Shown: in pieces, positions 1 through 8,140 of the stretch
Layout: every line of letters starts with the position of its first letter
Numbering within the stretch: the stretch's first letter is position 1
Source: Gemmatimonadota bacterium
GTDB taxonomy: Bacteria; Gemmatimonadota; Gemmatimonadetes; Gemmatimonadales; Gemmatimonadaceae
Length of the DNA stretch: 64,000 nt
Assembly (NCBI GenBank): GCA_040388625.1
Contig: JAZKBK010000001.1
Coordinates: 372,001 to 436,000 of the forward strand
Direction: 5' to 3'
Notes under the pieces: generated by a model
What the model saw: the letters and a program-made list of their open reading frames with translations, nothing else
What the model was told of the DNA's origin: nothing
Database searches by the model: none
Made by a program: the position numbers and the translations under genes

Positions 1-2
1 TC

Positions 3-377
3 TTCGCGGAATCGTATCAGGTGCCGTTCGAGCAACCGGGGCCACCTGACGAGGATCTCGCCCACGGCGACGTTCTCCGTGTCGGGAATCTATCGTTCGA
101 CGTCCTTCATCTACCGGGTCACAGCCCCGGCCACGTCGTGTTCCGCGGACATGGCATCGTGCTGGGCGGCGATGTTCTGTTTGCCGGATCGATCGGACGC
201 ACCGATCTCCCGATGGCGAATCCCGCACACATGCAAGAATCATTGCGCACGATGGCAGCACTTCCTCGTGAGACCGTCGTCTATCCCGGCCATGGCGCCC
301 CGACGACGATCGGCGACGAGCTCAACAGCAACCCTTTTCTGAACGGAATAGCAAATGTCAAACGCAACGCGGACTGA
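3..377 (+). CDS. Metallo-beta-lactamase-fold hydrolase (glyoxalase II-like), 5' end missing
   Basis: The reading frame is open from the first bases, so this is the C-terminal part of a gene that starts outside the window; the GTG at 21 is an internal valine. The visible 125 codons carry late metal-binding motifs of the family: LPGHSPGH, then GDVLFAGSIGRTDLP and PGHGAPT. This pattern matches the small YcbL-type hydroxyacylglutathione hydrolase-like branch, which hydrolyses thioesters or related substrates with two metal ions in the cytoplasm. The first HxHxDH motif would lie upstream. The last 23 bases overlap the start of the aspartase gene, so the two are probably co-transcribed. The exact substrate cannot be told. 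Confidence 0.85.
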   Translation, partial: FAESYQVPFEQPGPPDEDLAHGDVLRVGNLSFDVLHLPGHSPGHVVFRGHGIVLGGDVLFAGSIGRTDLPMANPAHMQESLRTMAALPRETVVYPGHGAPTTIGDELNSNPFLNGIANVKRNAD

Positions 378-1761
378 GAAGGACCCACTGGGCGAGCTTG
401 CCGTACCCGCTGACGCGATGTACGGCGTGCAGACTCTGCGCGCGGCCCAGAACTTCCCTATCAGCGGTATTCGTCCGCTTCCCGCGTTCGTCGATGCGGT
501 CGTACGTATCAAGCGGGGGGCAGCACTGACCCACAAGGAAACCGGCCGCCTGGAAGCTCGCCTGGCCGACGCAATCGTCGCAGCGGCCGACGAAGTGCTC
601 GGCGGCAAGTGGCGCGACCAGTTCATCGTCGATGTGTACCAGGCTGGCGCCGGCACGTCGCATAACATGAACATCAACGAAGTGCTCGCAAATCGCGCCA
701 ACGAGATGCTCGGCAGCGAGCGCGGCAAGTATTCACCCGTTCATCCGAACGATCACGTCAACATGGCGCAGTCCACGAATGACGTGATTCCAACTGCGAT
801 CCGAATCGCGTGCATCGCGCAGCTTCCACAGTTGAACGATTCGATTCAGTCGCTGATCGACGCGCTGGCAAAGAAGGGACGGGAATTCGACGGCATAGTG
901 AAGGCCGGACGCACGCATCTTCAGGACGCGATGCCGATCCGGTTGGGACAGGAGTTCACTGCATTCGCCGGAACGCTCGCGCGGAATCTCAAGCGCGTGA
1001 ACCAGTCCGCCGACTATCTGCGTGATCTGGGAATCGGCGGCAGCGCCGTCGGCACGGGCGTCAACGTCGAGCCGCAGTATCCCGCGCTGATGGTGAAGTA
1101 CCTCAACACCATGATGGACGGCAACCTCCGCGCAGGGTCGGATCGAATCCAGCTCATGCAGAGCATGGGTGACGCCGCTGCATTCAGCGCGGCGATGAAG
1201 GTGCTGGCGCTCGATCTCAGCAAGATCGCCAGCGATCTCCGTATCATGGTGAGCGGTCCACGAACGGGTCTCGACGAGATTACGTTGCCGGCTGTACAGC
1301 CGGGTTCGTCGATCATGCCCGGCAAGATCAATCCGTCCATCGCCGAGATGGTGAACCAGGTCTGCTTCCAGATCGTTGGTCTCGACGCCTGTGTTGCAGC
1401 GGCAGCCGAGCACGGTCAGCTGGAGCTGAACGTGATGATGCCGGTGATCGCATACAATGTTCTGCTCGCCGAGCACATACTCGCCACCGCGTCGCGCACG
1501 TTTGCGGAGAAGTGCGTCGCCGGAATTCAGGCCAACGCAGATCAGTGCGCGTACTGGGTCGAGCGCTCAGCAGCCCTCGCGACCGCACTCGCGCCGCAGA
1601 TCGGTTACGCGAAGGCGGCCGACATCAGCAAGCGATCGGTCAAGGAAGGAGTTCTGATTCGAGATCTCGTCAAGCGCGAGCACGTGCTGTCGGATAGCGA
1701 GATCGACGACGTGCTGGATCTCAAGCGGATGACAGAGATCGGGGTGCCTGGAACGCACTGA
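355..1761 (+). CDS. aspA: Aspartate ammonia-lyase (fumarase/aspartase superfamily)
   Basis: The protein has 468 residues, the usual aspartase length. It would convert L-aspartate to fumarate and ammonia in the cytoplasm. The N-terminus (RTEKDPLG, then VPADAMYGVQTLRA) and the stretch VDVYQAGAGTSHNMNINEV resemble aspartases more than class II fumarases, which have a VWQTGSGT type motif here. The superfamily signature GSSIMPGKINPS lies near residues 316-327 and contains the flexible catalytic serine loop. The ATG at 355 sits inside the end of the upstream hydrolase gene. Class II fumarase is the main alternative, because GSSIMPGK is shared by both; enzyme assay or phylogeny would separate them. 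Confidence 0.85.
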   Translation: MSNATRTEKDPLGELAVPADAMYGVQTLRAAQNFPISGIRPLPAFVDAVVRIKRGAALTHKETGRLEARLADAIVAAADEVLGGKWRDQFIVDVYQAGAGTSHNMNINEVLANRANEMLGSERGKYSPVHPNDHVNMAQSTNDVIPTAIRIACIAQLPQLNDSIQSLIDALAKKGREFDGIVKAGRTHLQDAMPIRLGQEFTAFAGTLARNLKRVNQSADYLRDLGIGGSAVGTGVNVEPQYPALMVKYLNTMMDGNLRAGSDRIQLMQSMGDAAAFSAAMKVLALDLSKIASDLRIMVSGPRTGLDEITLPAVQPGSSIMPGKINPSIAEMVNQVCFQIVGLDACVAAAAEHGQLELNVMMPVIAYNVLLAEHILATASRTFAEKCVAGIQANADQCAYWVERSAALATALAPQIGYAKAADISKRSVKEGVLIRDLVKREHVLSDSEIDDVLDLKRMTEIGVPGTH

Positions 1762-1776
1762 CGAATCTTGGTGACA

Positions 1777-1796
1777 GGCACGGATGCATTCGTGCC
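1777..1796 (+). terminator. Hairpin after aspA
   Basis: GGCACG at 1777-1782 pairs with CGTGCC at 1791-1796, and the centre contains ATGCAT. It lies 16 bases after the aspA stop. There is no T run, so it is at best a weak or Rho-assisted terminator. Confidence 0.3.
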
Positions 1797-1852
1797 CCGC
1801 ATTCGCTCGCCATCCGTGCGGGTGGTGAGCTGCGGTAGCGCCAGTTGAACTC

Positions 1853-1881
1853 TTGTCTCGCGGGCAGCAATTAGCTAATAT
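1853..1881 (+). promoter_or_regulatory. Sigma-70-like promoter of the hydrolase-sdpR-sdpI operon
   Basis: TTGTCT at 1853-1858 and TAATAT at 1876-1881 are separated by exactly 17 bases. Transcription would begin near 1888, about 20 bases before the ATG at 1909. The TAATAT box lies within an AT-rich palindromic patch in otherwise GC-rich DNA, so a bound repressor would block it. Confidence 0.5.
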
Positions 1882-1895
1882 GCTAAGTAACTAAT
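1870..1895 (+). promoter_or_regulatory. Palindromic operator, probable SdpR site
   Basis: ATTAGCTAAT at 1870-1879 is a perfect 10-base palindrome. TTAGC (1871-1875) also pairs with GCTAA (1882-1886), and CTAAT follows at 1891-1895. The cluster covers the -10 box of the operon that encodes an ArsR/SdpR-type repressor. Autorepression through this site is inferred from that position. Confidence 0.45.
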
Positions 1896-1908
1896 CCCTG
1901 AGACTCCG

Positions 1909-2886
1909 ATGCTCACAGCGCTTCTCCTGACCGCACTCTCGCTTGCGCCAATGTCTCCCCGCCAGGACAGCATTCCGTCCGTTCCCATCACTCTGACAAC
2001 GCCAACGGGCGATATCGCCGGGTCGCTGGTGGTCGGGCCCGGAACAGCCCCGCAGCCGGTCGTCCTGATCATCGCCGGATCCGGCCCCACGGATCGCGAC
2101 GGAAACTCGCCCGCGCCGGTCGCTCCGGGCAGGACGCTCGACACGGATTCTTACAAGCTGCTTGCCCAGGCGCTCGCGGCGAACGGCATCGCGTCGGTGC
2201 GTTACGACAAGCGCGGAATTGGTGCAAGCGCGAAAGCGATGTCGGGAATGAAGGAGGATGACTACCGGTTCGACATGGGAGTGGACGACGCCGCTGCCTG
2301 GATCCGCATGCTGCGCGCGGATCCGCGGTTCTCCAGGGTCGTCGTGGTCGGCCACAGTGAAGGGTCGCTGGTCGGCATGGTCGCAGCACAACGCGCGCAA
2401 GCCGACGGATTCGTCTCGCTCGAGGGTGCAGGGCGTCCCGCTGCCGCCATACTGCGGGAGCAGCTCACGGCGGCCGGAGTGCCACCGGCAATGTTCGAAT
2501 CCACGCTCGATTCGCTCGTTGCCGGCAAGACAGTCGCAAGCACGCCGCCCGCACTCGCTTCATTGTTCCGCGCGAGTGTGCAGCCTTACATGATCTCGTG
2601 GTTCAAGTACGATCCGGCCGCCGAGCTCCAGAAGTTGCCGTACGCGACGCTCGTGATTCAGGGGACGCACGACGTGCAGGTATCTGCCAAAGACGCCGCG
2701 CTGCTGGCGGCCGTGCCCGGTGCGACGCTCGTCACGGTCGACGGAATGACGCACGTCCTGAAGCTCGGGGCGGCTGACAAGGCGGAGCAGGCGACGACGG
2801 TGTATTCCGATCCGGGAATTCCGATCGCGCCCCAAGTCGTGTCCGCGATCGTGGCGTATGTTCGCGCCGCACCACACGCGCGGTGA
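1909..2886 (+). CDS. Secreted alpha/beta hydrolase, first gene of an sdpR-sdpI operon
   Basis: The 325-residue protein begins with a short hydrophobic segment (LTALLLTALSLAP) that looks like a signal peptide. An alpha/beta hydrolase fold follows. The nucleophile elbow GHSEGS lies near residues 148-153, a likely catalytic Asp in GTHDVQ near 250 and His in GMTHVL near 278. RYDKRGIGAS is typical of the serine aminopeptidase/S33-like hydrolases of the family once called DUF3887/alpha-beta hydrolase in envelope contexts. The substrate is unknown. The stop codon overlaps the GTG start of the ArsR gene by four bases, which implies translational coupling, so the enzyme shares regulation with SdpR and SdpI. 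Confidence 0.8.
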   Translation: MLTALLLTALSLAPMSPRQDSIPSVPITLTTPTGDIAGSLVVGPGTAPQPVVLIIAGSGPTDRDGNSPAPVAPGRTLDTDSYKLLAQALAANGIASVRYDKRGIGASAKAMSGMKEDDYRFDMGVDDAAAWIRMLRADPRFSRVVVVGHSEGSLVGMVAAQRAQADGFVSLEGAGRPAAAILREQLTAAGVPPAMFESTLDSLVAGKTVASTPPALASLFRASVQPYMISWFKYDPAAELQKLPYATLVIQGTHDVQVSAKDAALLAAVPGATLVTVDGMTHVLKLGAADKAEQATTVYSDPGIPIAPQVVSAIVAYVRAAPHAR

Positions 2887-3167
2887 CTGACGCCTTCCGC
2901 GCACTCGCAGATCCGACCCGCCGCGCGATTCTCGACCTTCTCCGCGGCGGCTCGCTCACATCGGGAGAAATCGCGGAGCAATTCGGTTCATCGTGGCCAA
3001 CGATATCGCGTCATCTGAGCGTACTGAAAGACGCAGGTCTCATCAACGCGGAAAAGGAAGGACAGTTCATGCGCTACGAACTGGCGACGACGGTGTTTCA
3101 GGATGTGCTGCAGAAGCTCGCGTCGTGGACCAAACCTCAGGCAGTGGAGTCGGAACAAGATGCGTGA
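2883..3167 (+). CDS. sdpR: ArsR/SmtB-family repressor, SdpR type
   Basis: The 94-residue winged-helix protein opens with DAFRALADPTRRAILDLL, the hallmark of the autorepressor branch of ArsR proteins (SdpR in Bacillus). The recognition helix is in SSWPTISRHLSVLKDAGL. No cysteine metal-binding site is present, so it is not a metal sensor. The GTG start overlaps the hydrolase stop, and its own stop lies inside the start of sdpI. By analogy with the Bacillus SdpR/SdpI pair it would repress its own operon until the membrane partner captures it. The palindrome over the promoter near 1870-1895 is the probable target. Confidence 0.85.
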   Translation: MTDAFRALADPTRRAILDLLRGGSLTSGEIAEQFGSSWPTISRHLSVLKDAGLINAEKEGQFMRYELATTVFQDVLQKLASWTKPQAVESEQDA

Positions 3168-3837
3168 CCACGGTCGACTGATTTCGTTTCTAATGGTCGT
3201 TGCGGCGTTTGCGATTTCGATCGTGGCATTTCCGCATCTGCCTGCGATTGTCCCGACGCATTGGGGAATTTCGGGAGCGCCGGATCACTTTGGCAGCAGG
3301 GTCCAGGGCGCATTTCTTCTTCCAGTGGTGATATTGGCCGCGTGGATCATCGTGGGCTTCGTGCCGCGTTACGATCGATCGTTGTTCATCAGGTATGACG
3401 ACCGCGAATCGGATGACTCCACTGCTCGTCCAGCGTACAACGTCGTCATCGTTGCCGTCATCGCATCGATGCTCGCGATACACGCGTTCGCGATAACGAG
3501 TTCGCTCGGACTGGTCGCGCAGAGAAGACTCCCGCTTCTCCTCGCGTTGATCGTCTCGATAGCCATGATCCTGATAGGCAACTACCTCCCGCAGGTAACG
3601 CGGCGCAACGCGTTCATCGGCGTGCGTTTTCCGTGGGCGTACGCAAGTGAGGAGGTATGGCGTCGAACCCAACGCGCTGGCGGGTATGGCATGGTCACGG
3701 CAGGAATCCTCGGGATGATCGGTGCGGTTGCGTTTCCACAGTCAGCCCTGAAGCCGCTCCTTGCGGCCCTTCTGGCGCAGTTGGTCGTCGTCGCCGTCTA
3801 CTCGTATTCGATCGCTCATTCCAGCAACGTGCCCTGA
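3160..3837 (+). CDS. sdpI: SdpI-family integral membrane protein (DUF1648 plus SdpI domain)
   Basis: The ATG at 3160 gives a 225-residue membrane protein; longer reading upstream lies inside sdpR and was rejected. The N-terminal part (FPHLPAIVPTHWGISGAPDHFGS) is the DUF1648 signature, and the C-terminal part (IGNYLPQVTRRNAFIGVRFPW) is the SdpI signature. Several hydrophobic segments are visible (around residues 5-25, 50-65, 105-130, 140-160, 185-225). In Bacillus SdpI gives immunity to the SdpC killing factor and sequesters SdpR at the membrane. No SdpC-like toxin is seen here, so a general membrane-stress or signalling role is equally possible. The start overlaps sdpR by eight bases. Confidence 0.85.
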   Translation: MRDHGRLISFLMVVAAFAISIVAFPHLPAIVPTHWGISGAPDHFGSRVQGAFLLPVVILAAWIIVGFVPRYDRSLFIRYDDRESDDSTARPAYNVVIVAVIASMLAIHAFAITSSLGLVAQRRLPLLLALIVSIAMILIGNYLPQVTRRNAFIGVRFPWAYASEEVWRRTQRAGGYGMVTAGILGMIGAVAFPQSALKPLLAALLAQLVVVAVYSYSIAHSSNVP

Positions 3838-3889
3838 GCCTCGGCCGCAAGGCCTTGCTCGGAGCCCTGCCGGCCGGTATCCTCCAAGG

Positions 3890-4348
3890 ATGCGGATCAC
3901 TACTTGGGCTGAATACGGTGTAATCTGCGCGCTGCACCTGGCGCGTCGGTCCGAAGACGGTCCCGTGACCGGACGCGACATCGCCGCACAGGAGCGCTTG
4001 CCGGCGGATTATGTCGAACAGATCCTCCTCAGGCTCCGTCGCGCCGACGTCATCAAGAGCGTCCGCGGTGCCCGCGGCGGTTACATGCTGGCGCGGCCGT
4101 CCAGCGAGATCACCATCCGCGACGTGATCCACGCCTCCGAGCTCGAGACGTTCGACCTGCACTGCGTCAGTCATCCCGTAGAGGAGACGCGTTGTGCTGC
4201 GTCACACAACTGCAGCATCCGCCCGATCTGGGTGATGCTCCAGCAGAAGATCGATAACGTCCTTGATAGCGTTCACCTGTCCGATCTCCTGCACGACGAG
4301 CCGACCGTGCGCGAGCGCATCGGGCTGCCCATTCTGGAAACGGTCTAA
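3890..4348 (+). CDS. Rrf2-family transcription regulator with a cysteine triad
   Basis: The 152-residue protein starts with MRITTWAEYGVICALHLARR and has an Rrf2 winged helix: RLPADYVEQILLRLRRADVI then KSVRGARGGYMLAR. Three cysteines near the C-terminal third are spaced C-x9-C-x5-C (HCVSHP...TRCAASHNC), the place where IscR, NsrR and RsrR hold a [2Fe-2S] or [4Fe-4S] cluster. It therefore probably senses iron-sulfur status, nitric oxide or redox state. The ATG at 3890 was preferred over the far longer open frame upstream because homologs start at this motif. No iron-sulfur assembly gene is adjacent, so its targets are unknown. Confidence 0.8.
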   Translation: MRITTWAEYGVICALHLARRSEDGPVTGRDIAAQERLPADYVEQILLRLRRADVIKSVRGARGGYMLARPSSEITIRDVIHASELETFDLHCVSHPVEETRCAASHNCSIRPIWVMLQQKIDNVLDSVHLSDLLHDEPTVRERIGLPILETV

Positions 4349-4429
4349 CAGGTTCGGATCGCCCGTTCCTGGACAGGGCGCGCCAGCGGGCGGCTGGCGG
4401 CTGGCACGGATCCATTTTGCAGGCGCGCA

Positions 4430-4513
4430 TGCTCGGGGCGGGACTCGAACCCGCACGGCCTTTCGGCCACAGCGTTCTGAGCGCTGCGTGTATACCAGTT
4501 TCACCACCCGAGC
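4430..4513 (-). tRNA. tRNA-Leu (CAG anticodon)
   Basis: Read on the - strand, the RNA starts GCTCGGG and ends CCCGAGC plus discriminator A, giving a 7-bp acceptor stem. The anticodon arm is CAGCG-CTCAGAA-CGCTG, with anticodon CAG. A long variable arm (TGGCCGAAAGGCCG), as required for leucine tRNA, and a T arm GCGGG-TTCGAGT-CCCGC follow. The 3' CCA is not encoded. The 324-base gap between the Rrf2 gene and smpB holds this gene and nothing else that I can recognise. Confidence 0.93.
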
Positions 4514-4671
4514 GAAGCGGCTGAGTGCCGCAGTGCGCCGCCTTCGATTCGAAAACCAGCCCGAACCGGACGCCAAATACCGAGAGCGGTGTACCACTCA
4601 CCGGAAGCCTCTCAACATAGCCGCACGGACAGGGTGGCGCAACGCCGCCCCACACACCTAACTTGACAGCC

Positions 4672-5142
4672 ATGCCCGACGTTACCGCCACGCCGGCGCG
4701 CCAGTCAATTGCGAAGAACCGCAGGGCGTCGCACGACTATCAACTCCTCGAGACCTGGGAAGCCGGCATCGCGCTCACCGGTACCGAAGTAAAGGCGCTG
4801 CGTGACGGGAAGGCTAACATCTCCGACGCCTACGGCATTGTTCGCGATGGTGAAGTCTATCTGCTCAATCTCCACATCTCTCCGTACGAGCGCGGCGGCT
4901 ACGTCAACCACGAGCCGACGCGCACGCGCAAGCTTCTGCTGCACAAGAAGGAGATTCGCAAGATGATCGGAGCCGTTGAGCGGCAGGGCCTTACACTCGT
5001 TCCCCTGGAGCTCTACTTCAAGGGCGGCCGCGCCAAGGTCGCTCTCGCGCTCGGCAAGGGCAAGAAACTTCACGACAAGCGCGAAGACGCTCGCAAGCGC
5101 GACGACGAACGTGACATGGCGCGCGCCATGCGGCGTTCGTGA
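4672..5142 (+). CDS. smpB: SsrA-binding protein SmpB
   Basis: The 156-residue protein binds tmRNA and brings it to stalled ribosomes for trans-translation. Typical segments are IAKNRRASHDYQLLETWEAG, then LTGTEVKALRDGKANISDAY, LHISPYERGG, and the basic C-terminal tail KLHDKREDARKRDDERDMAR, which enters the empty mRNA channel. The ATG at 4672 was chosen over a TTG at 4663. Its end is 18 bases before the amidase start. No tmRNA gene was recognised inside the window. Confidence 0.95.
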   Translation: MPDVTATPARQSIAKNRRASHDYQLLETWEAGIALTGTEVKALRDGKANISDAYGIVRDGEVYLLNLHISPYERGGYVNHEPTRTRKLLLHKKEIRKMIGAVERQGLTLVPLELYFKGGRAKVALALGKGKKLHDKREDARKRDDERDMARAMRRS

Positions 5143-5160
5143 GGCGTTCGTGAGGCGTTC

Positions 5161-6471
5161 ATGATCGTAGCGGGGCTCGTTCTCCTGCTCCAGACAGCTG
5201 CAACCGTTGGTCGTCAGACGAACGCTCGCGCGCAGCCTGTTCCGGCGCCTCCTGAGTCGGTCGTCGTGCGCACGCCGGCACGTACAACCACGTTGCGGCT
5301 CGTCAACACAGCTGGCGTTGTCGGCGTCGATGCCGGCAAGCTCGCAGCCGCACTCGGCGGAACGTTCAAGCTTACATCGCCAAGCCACTATTCACTGACC
5401 GTCGGCGACTCGCACATCAGCTTCACCGATGCGGTGCCGTTCGCGGGCGACGACTCGACGATAGTTCCGCTGACGTCACCGCCGCGCGTCGTCGGCAGGA
5501 ATGTCATCCTCCCGTTCTTCGTCGTGACGGAGCTGGTCCCGCGCTTTTTTTCGGGCTACATGTACGACCAGGACCTGCACGAGGTACGGCAGTTCGACAG
5601 TGCTGCGCGCCGAGTGCAGGCGCCAGCGACAGCGCCACCCGATACGCCCGCGGCTGGCGCCACGCCGCGCGAGATCGGCGAGTCTGCGGCCATAGCACGG
5701 GTCGCATCGGAGACCCCCGTCCGGGTCAAGCGGCCGGGCCATCGGCTGATCGTCGTCGATGCAGGACATGGCGGCGTCGATCCCGGCATGCATGGACCGA
5801 TCGGTGGCGGCCCGCAGATCCTGGAGAAGAACATCACCCTCGCAGTGTCGAAAATGCTCGCTACTGCGCTGCGGGAGGATGGTGCCGATGTGCTGATGAC
5901 GCGCACCACCGACACGCTGATCGGTCTCTACGATCGCGGCCCGATTGCGAACAAGGCGCGCGGCGACATCTTCGTTTCGATTCACGTCAACGCAACCGGC
6001 CAGCGCGGCGCCGCCGCTGCGCGCGACCGCGGCTATGAGACGTACTTCCTTGCCGAAGCGAAGACGGAAGATGCAAAGCGTGTGGAACGCATGGAAAACG
6101 AAGCGGTGCGCTTCGAGACCGCCGATCCAAACACGAAGAAGGGCGATCCGCTCAACTTCATTCTCAACGACATGGCGCAGAACGAGCACCTGCGCGAAAG
6201 CGCCGATCTCGCAGAGCAGATCGAGTCGGGATTCCGATCCTTCCATCCCGGCCCGGATCGCGGCGTTCAGCAAGCCAACTTCGCCGTCCTGCGCGGTGCA
6301 TTCATGCCTGCTGTGCTGGTCGAGATCGGGTTCGGCACCAACAGGTCCGAGGCTGCGTACATTAGTGATCCGGACAATGAGCGAAAGATCGCGCGGTCGA
6401 TAGCAAAGTCGATAATGGCGTACATGGATAGATACGACGCACGCGTTGGCGGCGGGAGCGCTACCAAGTGA
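5161..6471 (+). CDS. N-acetylmuramoyl-L-alanine amidase (Amidase_3)
   Basis: The 436-residue protein has an N-terminal export signal (IVAGLVLLLQTAATV), an N-terminal domain to about residue 150 that resembles copper-amine-oxidase/AMIN-like wall-targeting modules, a linker, and a C-terminal Amidase_3 domain from about residue 195. Zinc ligands are recognisable in VVDAGHGGVDPG (His), LEKNITLAV (Glu), FVSIHVNA (His), and the catalytic Glu in VEIGFGTNRSEA. It would cleave the bond between muramic acid and L-alanine in the periplasm during cell separation. The ATG lies 18 bases after smpB, and its stop overlaps the pyrD GTG start by four bases. Confidence 0.88.
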   Translation: MIVAGLVLLLQTAATVGRQTNARAQPVPAPPESVVVRTPARTTTLRLVNTAGVVGVDAGKLAAALGGTFKLTSPSHYSLTVGDSHISFTDAVPFAGDDSTIVPLTSPPRVVGRNVILPFFVVTELVPRFFSGYMYDQDLHEVRQFDSAARRVQAPATAPPDTPAAGATPREIGESAAIARVASETPVRVKRPGHRLIVVDAGHGGVDPGMHGPIGGGPQILEKNITLAVSKMLATALREDGADVLMTRTTDTLIGLYDRGPIANKARGDIFVSIHVNATGQRGAAAARDRGYETYFLAEAKTEDAKRVERMENEAVRFETADPNTKKGDPLNFILNDMAQNEHLRESADLAEQIESGFRSFHPGPDRGVQQANFAVLRGAFMPAVLVEIGFGTNRSEAAYISDPDNERKIARSIAKSIMAYMDRYDARVGGGSATK

Positions 6472-7391
6472 CCGACCTTCGGGTGACGGCAGCTGGTGTA
6501 CGGTTCCAGAACCCGATCATCCTTGCATCCGGAACCGCTGCATTCGGCCGCGCGCTGGACGGTGTCGTAAATCTCGATGCGCTCGGCGGCGTCGTCACGA
6601 AAGCCGTAAGCCTTGAGCCACGAGGCGGCAACCTGGCACCTCGCGTCGCGGAGTTCGAAGGCGGCATGCTCAACGCTGTGGGACTCGCCAATCCCGGCGT
6701 CGAGGCGGTGAAGCGAGATGATCTGCCGTGGCTCGCCGAGCACGTGAAGCGCGCGCGCGTGATCGTGAACGTCGTGGGTAGCCGGACCGAAGACTTCGCG
6801 GATGTAGTGCGTCATCTCGATGACGCCGACATCATCAGCGCGTTCGAGCTCAACGTCAGCTGTCCAAACGTTCGCGCCGGCGGAATCGAATTCTGCGCCG
6901 ACAGCACGTCGCTCGCGGCAGTCGTTTCCGGCGCCCGATCGGCGACGCGAAAACCGATCTTCGTCAAACTGTCACCCGTACTGCCGAATATCGGCGACGC
7001 GGCGCTCACGGCTGCGGCTGCTGGCGCTGACGGAATCACAGTCGTGAACACCCTGCCGGGACTCGTGGTGGACATCGATGCCCGTCGCCCGCGGATCGGG
7101 TTCGGCAGCGGTGGCGCGAGCGGGCCGGGACTGCTCCCCGTAGGCGTGCTGGCGACGCACCGCGTGCGCAGCGCGGTGTCGCTTCCGATTATCGGTGTGG
7201 GCGGGGTGACATCCGCGAGCGACGCACTTCAATACATGATCGCTGGCGCATCCCTGGTCGCAATCGGCACCGCAAGCCTGCGCGATCCGCGTACGGCGGA
7301 GCGTGTCGTGCGCGATCTGTCGCACTGGTGTGACGAGCACGATGTGAGTGCGATCCAGGACATCATCGGTACTCTGCAGTGGCCGGCGTGA
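6468..7391 (+). CDS. pyrD: Dihydroorotate dehydrogenase, class 1B type
   Basis: The 307-residue flavoprotein oxidises dihydroorotate to orotate in pyrimidine synthesis. The N-terminus (VRFQNPIILASGTAAFG), the motif FELNVSCPNV with the catalytic cysteine, FVKLSPVLPNIG, and IIGVGGVTSASDALQYMIAGA are those of soluble class 1 enzymes; class 2 enzymes use serine at that position. Class 1B enzymes normally pair with PyrK, an electron-transfer subunit, which is not seen here. The GTG start overlaps the amidase stop and the gene runs 13 bases into pyrF, so both pyrimidine genes are probably one transcript. Confidence 0.9.
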   Translation: MTDLRVTAAGVRFQNPIILASGTAAFGRALDGVVNLDALGGVVTKAVSLEPRGGNLAPRVAEFEGGMLNAVGLANPGVEAVKRDDLPWLAEHVKRARVIVNVVGSRTEDFADVVRHLDDADIISAFELNVSCPNVRAGGIEFCADSTSLAAVVSGARSATRKPIFVKLSPVLPNIGDAALTAAAAGADGITVVNTLPGLVVDIDARRPRIGFGSGGASGPGLLPVGVLATHRVRSAVSLPIIGVGGVTSASDALQYMIAGASLVAIGTASLRDPRTAERVVRDLSHWCDEHDVSAIQDIIGTLQWPA

Positions 7392-8098
7392 CGGGAGCCG
7401 GTGGCGTGACGCCGATCGTCGCTCTGGACTTCTGGATGCCCGACGCTGCCCTGCAGATGGTCGATCTGCTTGGCGACCGGTGCGACTTCTACAAGGTCGG
7501 AGGCGAGCTCTTCACCGTGGCGGGGCCGACCATCGTCCGGCAGCTGGTGGCGCGCGGCAAGCGGGTCTTTCTCGATCTCAAGTTTCACGACATTCCGAAT
7601 ACCGTCGAGAAGGCCGTCGCCGCGGCCGCGGAGCTGGGCGCCTCGATAGTCACCGTTCACGCGAGCGGCGGCGTACGAATGATCCGGGCGGCGGTGGAAA
7701 TCGCGGGACCGGATTGCGAGGTCTTCGCGGTGACCGTCCTGACGTCGCTTACCGGTGCCGATCTGGACGCCGCGTGGGGCGGGGACCGCGGCGATGGATC
7801 GGCCGATCTCACGCCCGATGTCCTGCGGCTGGCCAGGCTGGCGCAGGGGGCCGGCGCAGCGGGGGTGGTCTGCAGCGGGCTGGAGGCTCCGGTGCTCCGG
7901 GACAGCTTCGGCGCGGCCCTCAAGCTCCTGGTGCCCGGGGTCCGGCTGCCCGGTAGCGACCGGGGGGACCAGAGTCGCGTTGTGACGCCGGCCGAGGCGG
8001 CGCGGGCGGGCGCCACGTATGTCGTGTTGGGCCGGACCGTTACGTCGGCGCATGACCCTGCCGGAGCGATGGATCAGGCGGTTGCGTCCCTGGCCTGA
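7379..8098 (+). CDS. pyrF: Orotidine 5'-phosphate decarboxylase
   Basis: The 239-residue protein catalyses the last step of UMP synthesis. The catalytic Asp-Lys-Asp set is in FLDLKFHDIPNTV near residues 62-74; TVHASGG and the phosphate-binding end VTPAEAARAGATYVVLGR are also clear. GTG codons at 7379, 7388 and 7406 are all possible starts; the last would put TPIVALDF at the very N-terminus, as in most homologs. It overlaps pyrD. Confidence 0.92.
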   Translation: MAGVTGAGGVTPIVALDFWMPDAALQMVDLLGDRCDFYKVGGELFTVAGPTIVRQLVARGKRVFLDLKFHDIPNTVEKAVAAAAELGASIVTVHASGGVRMIRAAVEIAGPDCEVFAVTVLTSLTGADLDAAWGGDRGDGSADLTPDVLRLARLAQGAGAAGVVCSGLEAPVLRDSFGAALKLLVPGVRLPGSDRGDQSRVVTPAEAARAGATYVVLGRTVTSAHDPAGAMDQAVASLA

Positions 8099-8110
8099 CC
8101 GGACTATTTT
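8082..8110 (+). promoter_or_regulatory. Promoter candidate for the alpha ribosomal operon
   Basis: TTGCGT at 8082-8087 and TATTTT at 8105-8110 are 17 bases apart. The -35 box lies in the last codons of pyrF and the predicted start near 8117 gives a leader of about 24 bases before rpmJ. GGAG at 8131-8134 is the likely ribosome binding site. Confidence 0.45.
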
Positions 8111-8140
8111 CAAAGGCTGACCCAAAATTCGGAGCAGTTC

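Noticed and set aside
21-377. GTG at 21 as a true start of the metallo-beta-lactamase-fold gene
   Set aside because: The frame stays open to the window edge and the first metal motif of the family would be missing, so the gene is cut by the window.
4663-4668. TTGACA before smpB as a promoter
   Set aside because: It ends four bases before the smpB ATG, so no room remains for a -10 box ahead of the gene.
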